A stretch of 64,000 nucleotides of DNA from Oscillatoriales cyanobacterium (GCA_004292955.1 RDXX01000018.1:1-64000); one strand, 5' to 3'; shown: positions 27,126-36,003, counted from the first letter of the stretch. Numbers and translations are program-made. Notes: generated from the letters alone by a model not told the origin.

Positions 27126-27629
27126 ATGACTGTAATGATTTCGGGTGTTTACACGTTGGGAGAACTTGAAAGATCGATCGCCTCCGATCCTCAAAAGTGG
27201 CGTCCGATGGTGTTTACTAATGGCTGCTTCGATATCCTGCACGCGGGGCACGTCCGCTATTTGCAGGCGGCAAAAGCTTTGGGGCGATCGCTCGTGGTGG
27301 GCTTGAATAGCGATGTTAGCGTGCAAACTATCAAACCGCAGCAGCCGGGATTGCCACCCCGCCCGATCGTACCGGAAATTCAGCGAGCGGAAGTGCTGGC
27401 TGCTCTCAAACCAGTGGACGCCGTGGTAATTTTTTCCGAAATTACAGCTACTAAACTGATAAGTATCCTGAAGCCTGAGATATACGTTAAAGGAGGTGAC
27501 TATCAACTCGAAAGTTTGCCGGAAGCACCGGCAGTTATCGCCGGAGGTGGCAAGATTTCCTTGATCGAAATAGAAGTTCCGAGTTCTACCAGTGCGATCG
27601 TCAAACGCATTTTGCAGTTAGGCGTTTAA
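27126..27629 (+). CDS. rfaE2: D-glycero-beta-D-manno-heptose 1-phosphate adenylyltransferase
   Basis: A 167-aa cytidylyltransferase-fold enzyme equal to the C-terminal domain of HldE. It transfers AMP from ATP to heptose 1-phosphate to make ADP-heptose for lipopolysaccharide. The signature is FTNGCFDILHAGHVRYLQAA (HxGH motif) and VVGLNSDVSVQ; later PEIYVKGGDY is also typical. The kinase half is absent from this gene, as in organisms with separate RfaE1 and RfaE2, and is not nearby. Two ATGs, at 27126 and 27135, are possible starts. Confidence 0.9.
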   Translation: MTVMISGVYTLGELERSIASDPQKWRPMVFTNGCFDILHAGHVRYLQAAKALGRSLVVGLNSDVSVQTIKPQQPGLPPRPIVPEIQRAEVLAALKPVDAVVIFSEITATKLISILKPEIYVKGGDYQLESLPEAPAVIAGGGKISLIEIEVPSSTSAIVKRILQLGV

Positions 27630-27745
27630 CCCCCGATCGCAAATAGCAAACAGTGAGCTAAACTCAGAAGTTACCCCATCCAAAATACCAAGAGTGCGAT
27701 CGCTCGTACAATTTTATCCAAATTGCTAAGCAGGAGATAATTTTA

Positions 27746-28615
27746 ATGGAACTCACAAGCAATAACACGATCGCGGAAATCCTCGAAAAAAACAAAGCTG
27801 AGTTACTAGCAGACTGGCTCAAAGAACTGCAAAACACCGGGCTGCGGCGGGACGACTTGATGAGAGCCAAAGAATTGCGATCGGAGTGTCAAGAGTTCCT
27901 GCAATTGCTCCAAATAGCTGTGGGACACGGTAACTTGAGCGACATCCAGACACCAGAGTGGGAAAATATGCGGCTGCTGCTGGCCGAAGTTTCGCGATCG
28001 CGCGTTCAGAGGGGCTTTACCCCATCAGAGATAGCCAGTTTTATCTTATGCTTCAAAAAGCCATTGTTCGATCGGCTTTGTCGCGAATTGACACAAAACC
28101 GCGACGCACTTGTCGAACAACTTTGGCTTTCCACCAGCTTATTAGACCAGCTCGGTCTTTGGGTGACAGAAATCTTTCTCAAAGCTCGCGAAGAAGTCAT
28201 CGAACGCCAGCAGCAAGAAATGCTCGAATTGTCAACACCTGTAGTCAAACTTTGGCAAGGTATTCTCGCTTTACCAATGATTGGAACTCTTGACAGCGCT
28301 CGCACTCAAATAGTCATGGAAACTCTGTTGCAGGAAATCATGGAAACAGGATCAGAATTTGCGATTTTAGATATTACAGGGGTGCCTACTGTTGATACTT
28401 TAGTCGCTCAACATTTATTGAAAACTGTAGCCGCCGCCCGTTTGATGGGTACTGAGTGCATCATTAGCGGCATTCGCCCGCAAATCGCTCAAACCATCGT
28501 TCATTTGGGAGTTGACTTGCAGGATATTCTGACTAAAGCGACTTTGGCAGATGCTTTTAAAGTAGCTTTGCAACGCCAAGGTTTAACTATCAAAAATATT
28601 AAAGAGGAAAGATAA
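27746..28615 (+). CDS. Stressosome RsbR-type protein
   Basis: A 289-aa RsbR-like sensor or scaffold. Residues 1-155 are helical, of the RsbRD N-terminal type (IAEILEKNKAELLADWLKEL at the start; RGFTPSEIASFILCFKKPL in the middle). Residues 165-280 are a STAS domain with FAILDITGVPTVDTLVAQHL and SGIRPQIAQTIVHLGVDL. Thr218 and Thr250 lie in the stretches where RsbR paralogues are phosphorylated by RsbT; their use here is inference. AGGAG lies nine bases before the ATG. It heads a locus of rsbS, rsbT, a phosphatase and a histidine kinase, all in one direction. Confidence 0.88.
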   Translation: MELTSNNTIAEILEKNKAELLADWLKELQNTGLRRDDLMRAKELRSECQEFLQLLQIAVGHGNLSDIQTPEWENMRLLLAEVSRSRVQRGFTPSEIASFILCFKKPLFDRLCRELTQNRDALVEQLWLSTSLLDQLGLWVTEIFLKAREEVIERQQQEMLELSTPVVKLWQGILALPMIGTLDSARTQIVMETLLQEIMETGSEFAILDITGVPTVDTLVAQHLLKTVAAARLMGTECIISGIRPQIAQTIVHLGVDLQDILTKATLADAFKVALQRQGLTIKNIKEER

Positions 28616-28621
28616 AATATA

Positions 28622-28768
28622 GTAATGGGTAATGGGTAATTGGTAATTGGTAATTGGTAATTGGTAATTGGTAATTGGTAATTGGTAATGGGTAATTGGT
28701 AATTGGTAATGGGTAATTGGTAATTGGTAATTGGTAATTGGTAATTGGTAATTGGTAATTGGTAATTC
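28622..28768. repeat. Heptamer tandem repeat (TAATTGG)
   Basis: About 20 units of TAATTGG, with a few TAATGGG variants, fill the gap between the RsbR and RsbS genes. It is one of several heptamer arrays in the window. Confidence 0.95.
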
Positions 28769-28854
28769 CTCTGTTATTTACATTGAAAACCGCTCTATTG
28801 TGTTTATTGCTGCTAAAAATTCATTTAATTCAAAACTCAAATAGAGGTGAATTT

Positions 28855-29229
28855 ATGGAACGGATTCCTATCCTGCAAATGGGAGAATTTCTGCTAGTAA
28901 CAATCCAAGTAGATATGCACGATCGCTTGGCAATGACGTTGCAAGACGACCTGACAAACCGCATAGTAAAAACTGGAGTCAAAGGAGTTTTAATAGAAAT
29001 CTCTTCCCTGGAAATCGTAGATTCTTTTATCGGTCGCATTCTCAACAATATCGCTACCATGTCGCGATTTTTAGATGCTGAAACAGTTGTGGTGGGGATG
29101 CAGCCGGCGGTGGCGATTACGCTGGTTGAATTGGGGCTTTCTTTGACAGGAGTTCGGACAGCTTTAAGCGTTGAGAAGGGGATGAATTTATTGCGAAAAT
29201 CCTTGGGTTTGTCTGATTCAGAGGTGTAA
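28855..29229 (+). CDS. rsbS: Stressosome RsbS-type STAS protein
   Basis: A single STAS-domain protein of 124 aa. AGAGGTGA at 28843-28850 sets the start at ATG 28855 (MERIPILQMGEFLLVTIQVD); the frame is open further upstream through the heptamer repeat. The segment EISSLEIVDSFIGRILNN carries the conserved Ser57 in DSF, the residue phosphorylated by RsbT in RsbS proteins. It should form the stressosome core with RsbR and hold RsbT until phosphorylated. Confidence 0.9.
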   Translation: MERIPILQMGEFLLVTIQVDMHDRLAMTLQDDLTNRIVKTGVKGVLIEISSLEIVDSFIGRILNNIATMSRFLDAETVVVGMQPAVAITLVELGLSLTGVRTALSVEKGMNLLRKSLGLSDSEV

Positions 29230-29346
29230 ATAATCGATGAATTGTCCGGTGATTTAGAGACGGAGAATTAAAAAACGGGTTTGTTTGTAAATACGTTTTT
29301 GATACAGTGAAGATTTATTACAAGGAACTAGGGTGATACCAATTCA

Positions 29347-29417
29347 CTATGAAGCTGCACGATCTGGGAAGCCTCAAATCCTTTCCGGTAAAGGATCTAT
29401 TCCATGCAGCTTCATAG
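29347..29417. repeat. Nested inverted repeat upstream of rsbT
   Basis: CTATGAAGCTGCA at 29347-29359 and TGCAGCTTCATAG at 29405-29417 are perfect 13-bp inverted repeats. Inside them ATCCTTT and AAAGGAT form a second stem at 29378-29396. The structure lies in the 255-bp gap before rsbT. It could be an mRNA structure or a short MITE. Confidence 0.6.
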
Positions 29418-29484
29418 AAAAATAGTATGAGAAGTGTAACTTCTATGTTTTGTGGAGAAGTTCTATTTTAACTAGAGTAGCGCC

Positions 29485-29883
29485 ATGTCAAAACGTGAGA
29501 CACTAGAAATTCGATCGTCCTCCGATATAGTCCACGTCCGGCAGCAAGTGCGAAACTTGGCTGTAGCAATGGGATTCGGCTTGGTAGACCAAACGAAAAT
29601 TGTTACCGCAGCCAGCGAACTAGCCCGCAATACTGTAGACTACGGCAAGGGGGGAACTGTAACTCTAGAAACGCTCCAATTAGGTACTCGCAAAGGGCTG
29701 CGGCTGATATTTGAAGACAAGGGCCCGGGAATTCCAGATATTGAATTGGCGATGACTGATGGTTATACTTCCGATCGTGGTTTGGGTTTGGGGCTCAGCG
29801 GTTCTAAGCGGTTGATGCACGAATTTGAGATTGTTTCTAAGGTGGGTAAGGGTACTAAAATTGCGATCGTCCGTTGGAGATGA
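29485..29883 (+). CDS. rsbT: Stressosome RsbT-type serine/threonine kinase
   Basis: A 132-aa GHKL-type anti-sigma factor kinase. The N-box is VTAASELARNTVDYGKGG, the G1 box is FEDKGPGIPD and the G2 box is DRGLGLGLSGSKRLM. In stressosomes RsbT phosphorylates RsbR and RsbS and is then released to act on a downstream partner, often a phosphatase. Here the next gene is such a phosphatase, with its own RsbT-like domain. The start MSKRETLEIRSSSD is ATG 29485. A heptamer-like G-rich repeat follows its stop codon. Confidence 0.92.
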   Translation: MSKRETLEIRSSSDIVHVRQQVRNLAVAMGFGLVDQTKIVTAASELARNTVDYGKGGTVTLETLQLGTRKGLRLIFEDKGPGIPDIELAMTDGYTSDRGLGLGLSGSKRLMHEFEIVSKVGKGTKIAIVRWR

Positions 29884-30306
29884 GAGGGGGAGATGGGGAG
29901 AGGGGGAGAGGGGGAGAGAGGGGGAGGGGGAGAGGGGGAGATTGGGAGATGGGGGGACAAAGCGGGTTTCTAGGAGTTTTGTGTTTGGTAACTAGAAATA
30001 TAGGAAGAAATTCGGTTTATAAAACGATTGATGAGGGGCGAGAAACCGGGTTTATACGAATTTTGCATTGAGTGGCGATAAATCTTTTAAGAAACCAGGT
30101 TTCTGAGGTGTCACTAATCACTGATTACTGCTGACTGATGAGGGCGAGAAACCGGGTTTATACGAATTTTGCATTGAGTGGCGATAAATTTTCTAAGAAA
30201 CCCGGTTTCTGAGATCACTCATGATAACTGTCAACTGTCCACTGTCAACTGTCCACTGTCAACTGACTTTTTGGCGCGACAGCTTAAGATTAGAACTACA
30301 CAAATA
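29884..30306. repeat. G-rich simple repeat and duplicated AAACCGGGTTT units
   Basis: 29884-29955 is a purine repeat of GGGGAGA-like units. 30036-30110 and 30141-30215 are direct copies about 105 bp apart, each starting GCGAGAAACCGGGTTTATAC and ending near GAAACCCGGTTTCTGAG. A short TGTCAACTGTCCAC repeat follows at about 30228-30262. Confidence 0.8.
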
Positions 30307-31326
30307 ATGATAAATGTCATAGCCTTACCCGTAACAGAAGAAAGTCAAGTCGGAGAAGCGCGACGAATTGCAGTCGCCCTCGCGGCGGAAGTTGGATTTA
30401 ATGAGACCGATCGCGGTAAAGTTGCAATTGCGATCGCCGAAGCAGCAAAAAACGTTGTCAAACACGCCCGCGAAGGAGAAATTTTGCTGCAAACCGTACA
30501 AACAGCGGCAGGATATAGCATTCAAATAGTAGCGCTAGACCGGGGGCCGGGTATGGCAAATGTCGGTCAGTGTTTGCGGGATGGTTTTTCGACTGCGGGA
30601 ACTCTGGGAACCGGACTCGGCGCGATTCAACGCCTTTCTAGTTTTTTTGATATTCATTCTGTACCGAAACTGGGGACTGCTTTGTTAATGCGACTCTCCC
30701 CTACCCAGAATCGCGTGGAAGCCTCGGAAAACGGCAATTACTTGGAATTTGGGGTTGTTCGCTTGCCGAAAGTAGGAGAGCAGATTTGTGGCGATTCCTG
30801 GGCGACGCAAAATCATCTGAACAAAAATCTGATTTTAGTCGCTGATGGGCTTGGCTACGGGGTTTTGGCCCAGGAAGCGTCGCAGGAAGCTGTGCGAGTT
30901 TTTGGGGAAAATGCTAAACTCGGGCCGAAAGCTATTTTAGAGAAGGCTCACGCTGCTTTAAAAAATACCAGAGGAGCGGCTGCTGCGATCGCCCTGATCG
31001 ATCGTACTCAAAAAACCATCTGTTTTGCCGGAGTTGGCAACATTACTGGTGTAGTGTTCACAGATAACCAAACCCGCAGCATGGTTTCCCACAACGGCAC
31101 TGTTGGACATATGATGCGAAAAGTAGCAGAATTTGTCTATCCTTGGTCGTCCCATTCCTTGTTAATTATGCACTCCGATGGTTTGGCGGCACAGTGGGAT
31201 TTAAACCGCTACCCGGGTTTGGCTGCGAGACATCCGGCTTTAATTGCAGCCGTACTCTACCGAGACTTTAAACGCACTCGCGATGACATGACTGTTGTAG
31301 TAGCCAAGGTAAGACAAGCAGCTTGA
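30307..31326 (+). CDS. ATPase-SpoIIE (PP2C) phosphatase fusion, RsbX-like
   Basis: A 339-aa protein of two parts. Residues 1-135 are an RsbT-like ATP-binding domain (IAIAEAAKNVVKHAREGEIL N-box; ALDRGPGMAN; GTLGTGLGAIQRL). The C-terminal half, from about residue 155, is a SpoIIE/PP2C-type phosphatase with the metal-binding pattern GDSW, LVADGLGYG and MHSDGLAAQWDL. I chose the ATG at 30307; the longer frame (30178) runs through repeat DNA. RsbX dephosphorylates RsbR and RsbS to reset the stressosome, while RsbU acts downstream. The order after rsbT allows either role. The ATPase domain in cis is the notable feature. Confidence 0.85.
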   Translation: MINVIALPVTEESQVGEARRIAVALAAEVGFNETDRGKVAIAIAEAAKNVVKHAREGEILLQTVQTAAGYSIQIVALDRGPGMANVGQCLRDGFSTAGTLGTGLGAIQRLSSFFDIHSVPKLGTALLMRLSPTQNRVEASENGNYLEFGVVRLPKVGEQICGDSWATQNHLNKNLILVADGLGYGVLAQEASQEAVRVFGENAKLGPKAILEKAHAALKNTRGAAAAIALIDRTQKTICFAGVGNITGVVFTDNQTRSMVSHNGTVGHMMRKVAEFVYPWSSHSLLIMHSDGLAAQWDLNRYPGLAARHPALIAAVLYRDFKRTRDDMTVVVAKVRQAA

Positions 31327-31429
31327 GAATATTTCCTAACAAGCATGAAACTGTAGGCGAACTATAAATCACGATCGTCATGAGTGATTTCCCGATCGAC
31401 AATCCCCAATGCTTCAATGCGAAAATGGC

Positions 31430-32968
31430 ATGATTTACCCAATTCTGACAACGGAAGTCCGCTTTGAACAAGACATCGTACAAGTACGCCAAAGAGCTCG
31501 CCAAATAGGCGCATTGTTGGGATTCGATTCCCAAACACAAACGCGCATCGCGACAGCCGTTTCCGAAATTGCTCGCAATGCTTTTAAATATGCAGGTGGT
31601 GGTAAAGTAGAATTTTTTGTGGAAGGGGAATCGCCACAGGTTTTTCGGACTCGGATTTCTGATAGCGGGCCGGGAATTGCTGATTTAGCGCAGGTTTTAG
31701 GCCCCAATTTTCGATCGCAAACTGGTGCGGGCCTCGGTTTAGCAGCAGCCAAACGGTTGATGGATGAGGTGCAAATCGATTCGGCGCGCGATCGCGGGAC
31801 GGCTGTACAATTAATCAAGCAGTTTTCTAAGCAGATGCCTGCGCTGAGTGCGATCGATCTAAACAAATTACTTGATAAACTAGCGCGCCAAATTCCTGAA
31901 GATCCCTATGCGGAAATTCAGCAGCAAAATCAAGAATTGCTGCGTACTTTAGACGAACTCCGCCAGCGTCAAGAAGAACTCGTACAATTAAATCAAGAAC
32001 TAGAAGATACGAATCGCGGAGTCGTCGCACTTTATGCCGAATTGAACGATAAAGCCGAATCTCTCCAGCGAGAGGGCGAACTCAAAACCAGCTTTCTCTC
32101 CAACATGAGCCACGAGTTTCGCACTCCGCTAACCACAATTCTCAGTATTTCCGAAATCTTGTTAAATCGCATCGACGGAGAACTTTCGCCCGAACAAGAC
32201 AAGCAGTTAAATTTTATTCGCAAATCTGCCGAGTCTCTCGCAGAACTTGTTGATGACTCGTTAGATTTAGCTAAGGTGGAAGCCGGAAAAGTAACGGTTC
32301 GCGTGGCTGATTTTGAAGTCGAAGATTTGTTCAGCGCGCTGCGCGGAATGATGCGCCCCCTGCTACCACAAAACTCGCCCGTCAGTCTAATTTTTGAAGT
32401 GCCTTTGGAACTACCAACTCTTACCACTGATGAGGGAAAAGTTTCTCAGATTTTGCGTAATCTGATTTCTAATGCGCTGAAATTTACCGAAGCGGGAGAA
32501 GTCAGAGTTGCGGCCGAAATGGGAAAGGGGGGAATGGTTACTTTTTCAGTGGCTGATACGGGTATTGGAATTCCAACCGCCGACCAAACGCGGATTTTTG
32601 AAGAATTTGTTCAAGTGGAAAATCACTTGCAGAAGGGGGTGAAAGGCACAGGATTGGGATTGTCTCTGTGTAGAAAAATGGCTGAATTTCTGGGGGGGAG
32701 TATTAAAATAGAAAGTTCGCCCGGGGTGGGTTCGACTTTTTTGGTGAATTTGCCGATCGCCTATGCTGGAGATTCAGAAGTATCTGCGGAAATCTCGGAA
32801 TCTCAACCAGAGGAAACAGGGCGGGCGATCGAGAATTTGCGATCGGCTGCGCGCGATCGGGCACCAAAAGTTGCGATCGTGAAAGAGCAAAAGAGTTTTT
32901 CGCTATTTGGTGAAAGACTTGCGGGCAGAAATCCATTGTACTGCGACGTGCGCCGCCAACGATGGTGA
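31430..32968 (+). CDS. Sensor histidine kinase with N-terminal RsbT-like ATPase domain
   Basis: A protein of about 512 aa with an unusual order of domains. Residues 1-130 resemble RsbT (DIVQVRQRARQIGALLGFDS; VSEIARNAFKYAGGGKVEFF; DSGPGIADLAQ; GAGLGLAAAKRLMDE). A coiled coil at about 160-215 follows. The HisKA domain has the phospho-acceptor His228 in NMSHEFRTPLTTIL. The HATPase has LRNLISNALKFTEAG, VADTGIGIPTA and GTGLGLSLCRKMAEFLGG. There is no membrane segment. No response regulator is next to it; the following gene is an MBOAT protein. Its place at the end of the stressosome locus suggests it passes the signal to a two-component pathway. ATG 31409 is an alternative start. Confidence 0.88.
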   Translation: MIYPILTTEVRFEQDIVQVRQRARQIGALLGFDSQTQTRIATAVSEIARNAFKYAGGGKVEFFVEGESPQVFRTRISDSGPGIADLAQVLGPNFRSQTGAGLGLAAAKRLMDEVQIDSARDRGTAVQLIKQFSKQMPALSAIDLNKLLDKLARQIPEDPYAEIQQQNQELLRTLDELRQRQEELVQLNQELEDTNRGVVALYAELNDKAESLQREGELKTSFLSNMSHEFRTPLTTILSISEILLNRIDGELSPEQDKQLNFIRKSAESLAELVDDSLDLAKVEAGKVTVRVADFEVEDLFSALRGMMRPLLPQNSPVSLIFEVPLELPTLTTDEGKVSQILRNLISNALKFTEAGEVRVAAEMGKGGMVTFSVADTGIGIPTADQTRIFEEFVQVENHLQKGVKGTGLGLSLCRKMAEFLGGSIKIESSPGVGSTFLVNLPIAYAGDSEVSAEISESQPEETGRAIENLRSAARDRAPKVAIVKEQKSFSLFGERLAGRNPLYCDVRRQRW

Positions 32969-33200
32969 AGTTCCGAGGTATGGATATCGTGTTCGATCGA
33001 TTACCATAACCAAAATGGTTTGTAGTGCGCCTCCCATTCCGCAGCAGGAGAGCGGACTGAAGTCCTTACTGCGAACCGTTTGTAGTGCGGTTAATCGAGC
33101 CGACACGATAGGAAACCGCGTTTACAAAAACGAAGTTTCTTTAATTTGCAACAGCATTTAACCCTTGTGCTGTAAAATGTATGCGTTCTCAGTAGTAACC

Positions 33201-33394
33201 GTAGGGTGCGTCGCCATTCACAATCCCTAAAAAAAATCGACAATTTCATAGCGACGCACCAGTGCCATCCCTCGCCGAGTGTAAACAAACCCAATAATTA
33301 TATTGTAGCCAAACTTTTTTGAAATAATATAAGGTGCGTCGCTGTGAGATTGTCGCTCTTGATGCAAGGGCTTGTCGGTGGCGACGCACCCTAC
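33201..33394. mobile_element. 194-bp MITE with perfect 16-bp terminal inverted repeats
   Basis: The ends GTAGGGTGCGTCGCCA (33201-33216) and TGGCGACGCACCCTAC (33379-33394) are exact inverted repeats. A second, internal pair, TAGCGACGCACC (about 33249) and GGTGCGTCGCT (about 33332), nests inside. No target duplication is evident and there is no coding capacity. It occupies the 570-bp gap between the kinase and MBOAT genes; the rest of that gap holds no gene. Confidence 0.75.
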
Positions 33395-33537
33395 GAATAC
33401 TTTGGCATGATTTTTAATAGTTAGTATTAGCTTTAGTCTCGATTTAAAAAACAATGAAACAGTAGCCCCGCGCTCCCAACCCACACATAATCAGCCCTTC
33501 CCAATTCTAAAATCCCAAATCCAAAATCTAAAATCGC

Positions 33538-35010
33538 ATGACTTTCATTTCCCTTCAATATGCCCTGTTTCTATTAGTTTTGTTCGTGGCTTACTGGTTG
33601 GTTCCCCTGCGGTGGTGGCGGCTGTTTGTCATGCTGGCGGGAAGTCTGATTTTTTATGCTTCGCTGCAAATTTGGTATATTCCTCTGCTGTTACTCGGTG
33701 TTGTGTTTAATTACTGCTTGGCGATGGCGATCGGGGAACCTTTGGATTGGCGGATTGCTAATGAATCTTGGAATCGCCGGCGCTTGTTGGTACTGTGGCT
33801 GGGAATAGGGCTGAATGTTTTGCTGCTGCTGGGTTTTAAGTATGTACCTTTTTTCTTGAATTCGATCGGCACTTTGTTAAATTGGCCTGTTGCTTTAGAC
33901 GGTGCTAACTGGGTAAAAACTCACGTCATCGCACCCCTGGGATTGAGTTTCTTTTGCTTTGAGTGCATTGCTTATTTGATTGACGTGTACCGAGGCGCGC
34001 CGGCTGCTACTTCGCTGCTGCACTTTGCTGCTTACAAGTTGTTTTTTGCGAAACTGATTTCCGGGCCGATTACTCGCTATCATAACTTGATATATCAACT
34101 GAAATCCCAGAAATTTCCGACGCCCGATCGCATTTCTGAGGCCCTTTGGACGATCGCCTTTGGTGCAGTAAAAAAAGGTCTTTTCGCCGACAACTTGGGA
34201 ATTTATGTCGATTTAAGTTTTACCAACTTGCAGCGGGCGGGAAGCGAGGATTTGTGGCTGGCGATTTTTGCTTACGGGCTGCAACTTTATCTCGATTTTA
34301 GCGGCTACGTTGACATGGCGCGCGGTACTGCTTTGCTGTTGGGTTGGTATTTGCCACCAAATTTTGATTTTCCTTATTTTAGTACGAGCATCGCTGACTT
34401 TTGGCGGCGCTGGCACATGACTTTGGGGGATTGGCTGCGGAATTATTTGTATTTTCCCTTGGGAGGTTCGCGCGTTGGTTTGTGGCGCACTTGTTTCAAT
34501 TTGTCTCTTGTCATGTTAATTGCGGGAATTTGGCACGGTGCAGCTTGGGGATTTATAGTGTGGGGGGGTTTGCACGGTTTGGCTTTGGCGGTGCACCGGG
34601 TGACGGATGTGACTTTTAAGAAGTTGCGGATCGACTTTTTGTGGGAAAATCCGATCGGAATGGCAATGGGTTGGCTGTTAACTCAAACAATGGTTTTTGG
34701 TAGTTGGATATTTTTCCGGCTTCCCGATTTAAAGAATTCGGGATGGGCGATTTCGCATTTGTGGGGACATCCTGCTGATGTGCAGTTTTCGCATAAAGTT
34801 TATGTGGAAGCTTTGGGCTTGGAAAGAATACATTTAACTTGGATGTTGGCTGCTGTGGCTGCTGCTATGCTGGGGAATTATATTTTGAGTCGGGGTTTGA
34901 AGTTGGAGTTAAATTGGCCGGTGAAATTGGTATTAGTGCCGCTTTGTTTGTATGCGGTTTGGGTGTTGGCGCCGGAAGGCGGTTTACCTTATATTTATTT
35001 CGATTTTTAG
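33538..35010 (+). CDS. MBOAT family O-acyltransferase (AlgI/DltB-like)
   Basis: A 490-aa polytopic membrane protein with about 11-12 hydrophobic segments. Family signatures include FFAKLISGPITRYHNLIYQ, LYLDFSGYVDMARGTALLLG, FWRRWHMTLGDWLRNYLYFP and AGIWHGAAWGFIVWGGLHG with the catalytic His of the MBOAT fold. AlgI-like members acetylate exopolysaccharides using acyl groups passed across the membrane. The partner (AlgJ/X or DltD-like) is not adjacent. A role in surface polysaccharide acylation is inferred from family. Confidence 0.9.
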   Translation: MTFISLQYALFLLVLFVAYWLVPLRWWRLFVMLAGSLIFYASLQIWYIPLLLLGVVFNYCLAMAIGEPLDWRIANESWNRRRLLVLWLGIGLNVLLLLGFKYVPFFLNSIGTLLNWPVALDGANWVKTHVIAPLGLSFFCFECIAYLIDVYRGAPAATSLLHFAAYKLFFAKLISGPITRYHNLIYQLKSQKFPTPDRISEALWTIAFGAVKKGLFADNLGIYVDLSFTNLQRAGSEDLWLAIFAYGLQLYLDFSGYVDMARGTALLLGWYLPPNFDFPYFSTSIADFWRRWHMTLGDWLRNYLYFPLGGSRVGLWRTCFNLSLVMLIAGIWHGAAWGFIVWGGLHGLALAVHRVTDVTFKKLRIDFLWENPIGMAMGWLLTQTMVFGSWIFFRLPDLKNSGWAISHLWGHPADVQFSHKVYVEALGLERIHLTWMLAAVAAAMLGNYILSRGLKLELNWPVKLVLVPLCLYAVWVLAPEGGLPYIYFDF

Positions 35011-35017
35011 GAAACGT

Positions 35018-35100
35018 GGCGGTTGAAACCGCGTCTATACATACAAAACCCACCTCCGTGGGTTGAAGAAAATGTTGTACAAACAAGGTTTTAACCGCCG
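35018..35100. repeat. Palindromic repeat family B between convergent genes
   Basis: One unit, GGCGGTTGAAACCGCGTC, then a CCCACCTCCGTGGG hairpin and the closing arm GGTTTTAACCGCC, fills the space between the 3' ends of the MBOAT and sulfurtransferase genes. It may act as a two-way transcript end. Confidence 0.8.
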
Positions 35101-35102
35101 GG

Positions 35103-35927
35103 TTATAGCTGATAGGAACACCAGTCACTCCAGCTACCGACATAGAGTTTAGCATCGGGAATTCCGGCGATTTCTAAGGAGAGTAAATTTACGCAAGCTG
35201 TCACGCCGGAACCGCAGTAAACGATGATTTCTTCGGCTTTTTCTAATTCCGTCCATCGCTGTTTTTGTTCGGAGATCGATCGCACTTTTCCAGTTTCCTC
35301 GGTCACTCCTTGCCAAGGGTAGTTGACAGCACCCGGAATGTGGCCTGCAATAGGGTCGATCGGCTCCCGCAAGCCCTCGTATCTCTCACTTTCTCGCGAA
35401 TCAACCAAAACTGTCTCCGGCAAGTCTTTTCGCTCTTTTACAGCCTCGATATCAACCGCCATATTCGGCTGCAATTGCACTACAAATTTACCATCGCGGA
35501 TTTCTGTCCAAGTATCTGTTACCGGATATCCCGCCGCTTTCCAAGCACTGAAACCGCCGTCTAACAAAGCGACTTTGCTGTGTCCCATGTATCGCATCAG
35601 CCACCACAAGCGAGACGCAAAAGCTAGTCGCGAATCGTCATAAGCCACGACTAAAGTTTCTGATGAATTAATGCCGATAGCGCTGAATTTATTAGCTAAT
35701 TCTGCAATATTGGGCAGCGGGTGTCTGCCGCCGTGGGTGCCAACTACACTCGCCAGATCTTCGTTTAAATCTAAATAGAAAGATCCGGGAATGTGACTTT
35801 CTTGATATTGTTTTTGTCCCAATTTTCGATCGGCGAGAGCAAACCGACAGTCTACAATTACCACTTGCGGATTTTCGGTATTGGCGGCCAACCATTCAGG
35901 GGAAACGATTAAATTATTGTCATTCAT
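35103..35927 (-). CDS. Sulfurtransferase (thiosulfate or 3-mercaptopyruvate, rhodanese family)
   Basis: A 274-aa protein of two rhodanese domains. The N-terminal, inactive domain starts VSPEWLAANTENPQVVIVD. The C-terminal one has the active-site loop IIVYCGSGVTACVNLLSLE, with the catalytic Cys in CGSGVTA, the form common in 3-mercaptopyruvate and related sulfurtransferases. It also has the GHIPGAVNYPW motif before the active site. It transfers sulfane sulfur to cyanide or thiols. Its 3' end converges on the MBOAT gene. Confidence 0.92.
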   Translation of the reverse strand: MNDNNLIVSPEWLAANTENPQVVIVDCRFALADRKLGQKQYQESHIPGSFYLDLNEDLASVVGTHGGRHPLPNIAELANKFSAIGINSSETLVVAYDDSRLAFASRLWWLMRYMGHSKVALLDGGFSAWKAAGYPVTDTWTEIRDGKFVVQLQPNMAVDIEAVKERKDLPETVLVDSRESERYEGLREPIDPIAGHIPGAVNYPWQGVTEETGKVRSISEQKQRWTELEKAEEIIVYCGSGVTACVNLLSLEIAGIPDAKLYVGSWSDWCSYQL

Positions 35928-36003
35928 AACTATTCAAATTTGTGCTAGGACATCTCTCGGTAATTCATAAATACCCAAGAAAGCAGAATATCTCGGCTAA
36001 TTC

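Noticed and set aside
28622-28768. Heptamer array as CRISPR-like or iteron origin
   Set aside because: The unit is only seven bases without spacing, and several unrelated units with the same period occur elsewhere. No replication gene is near.
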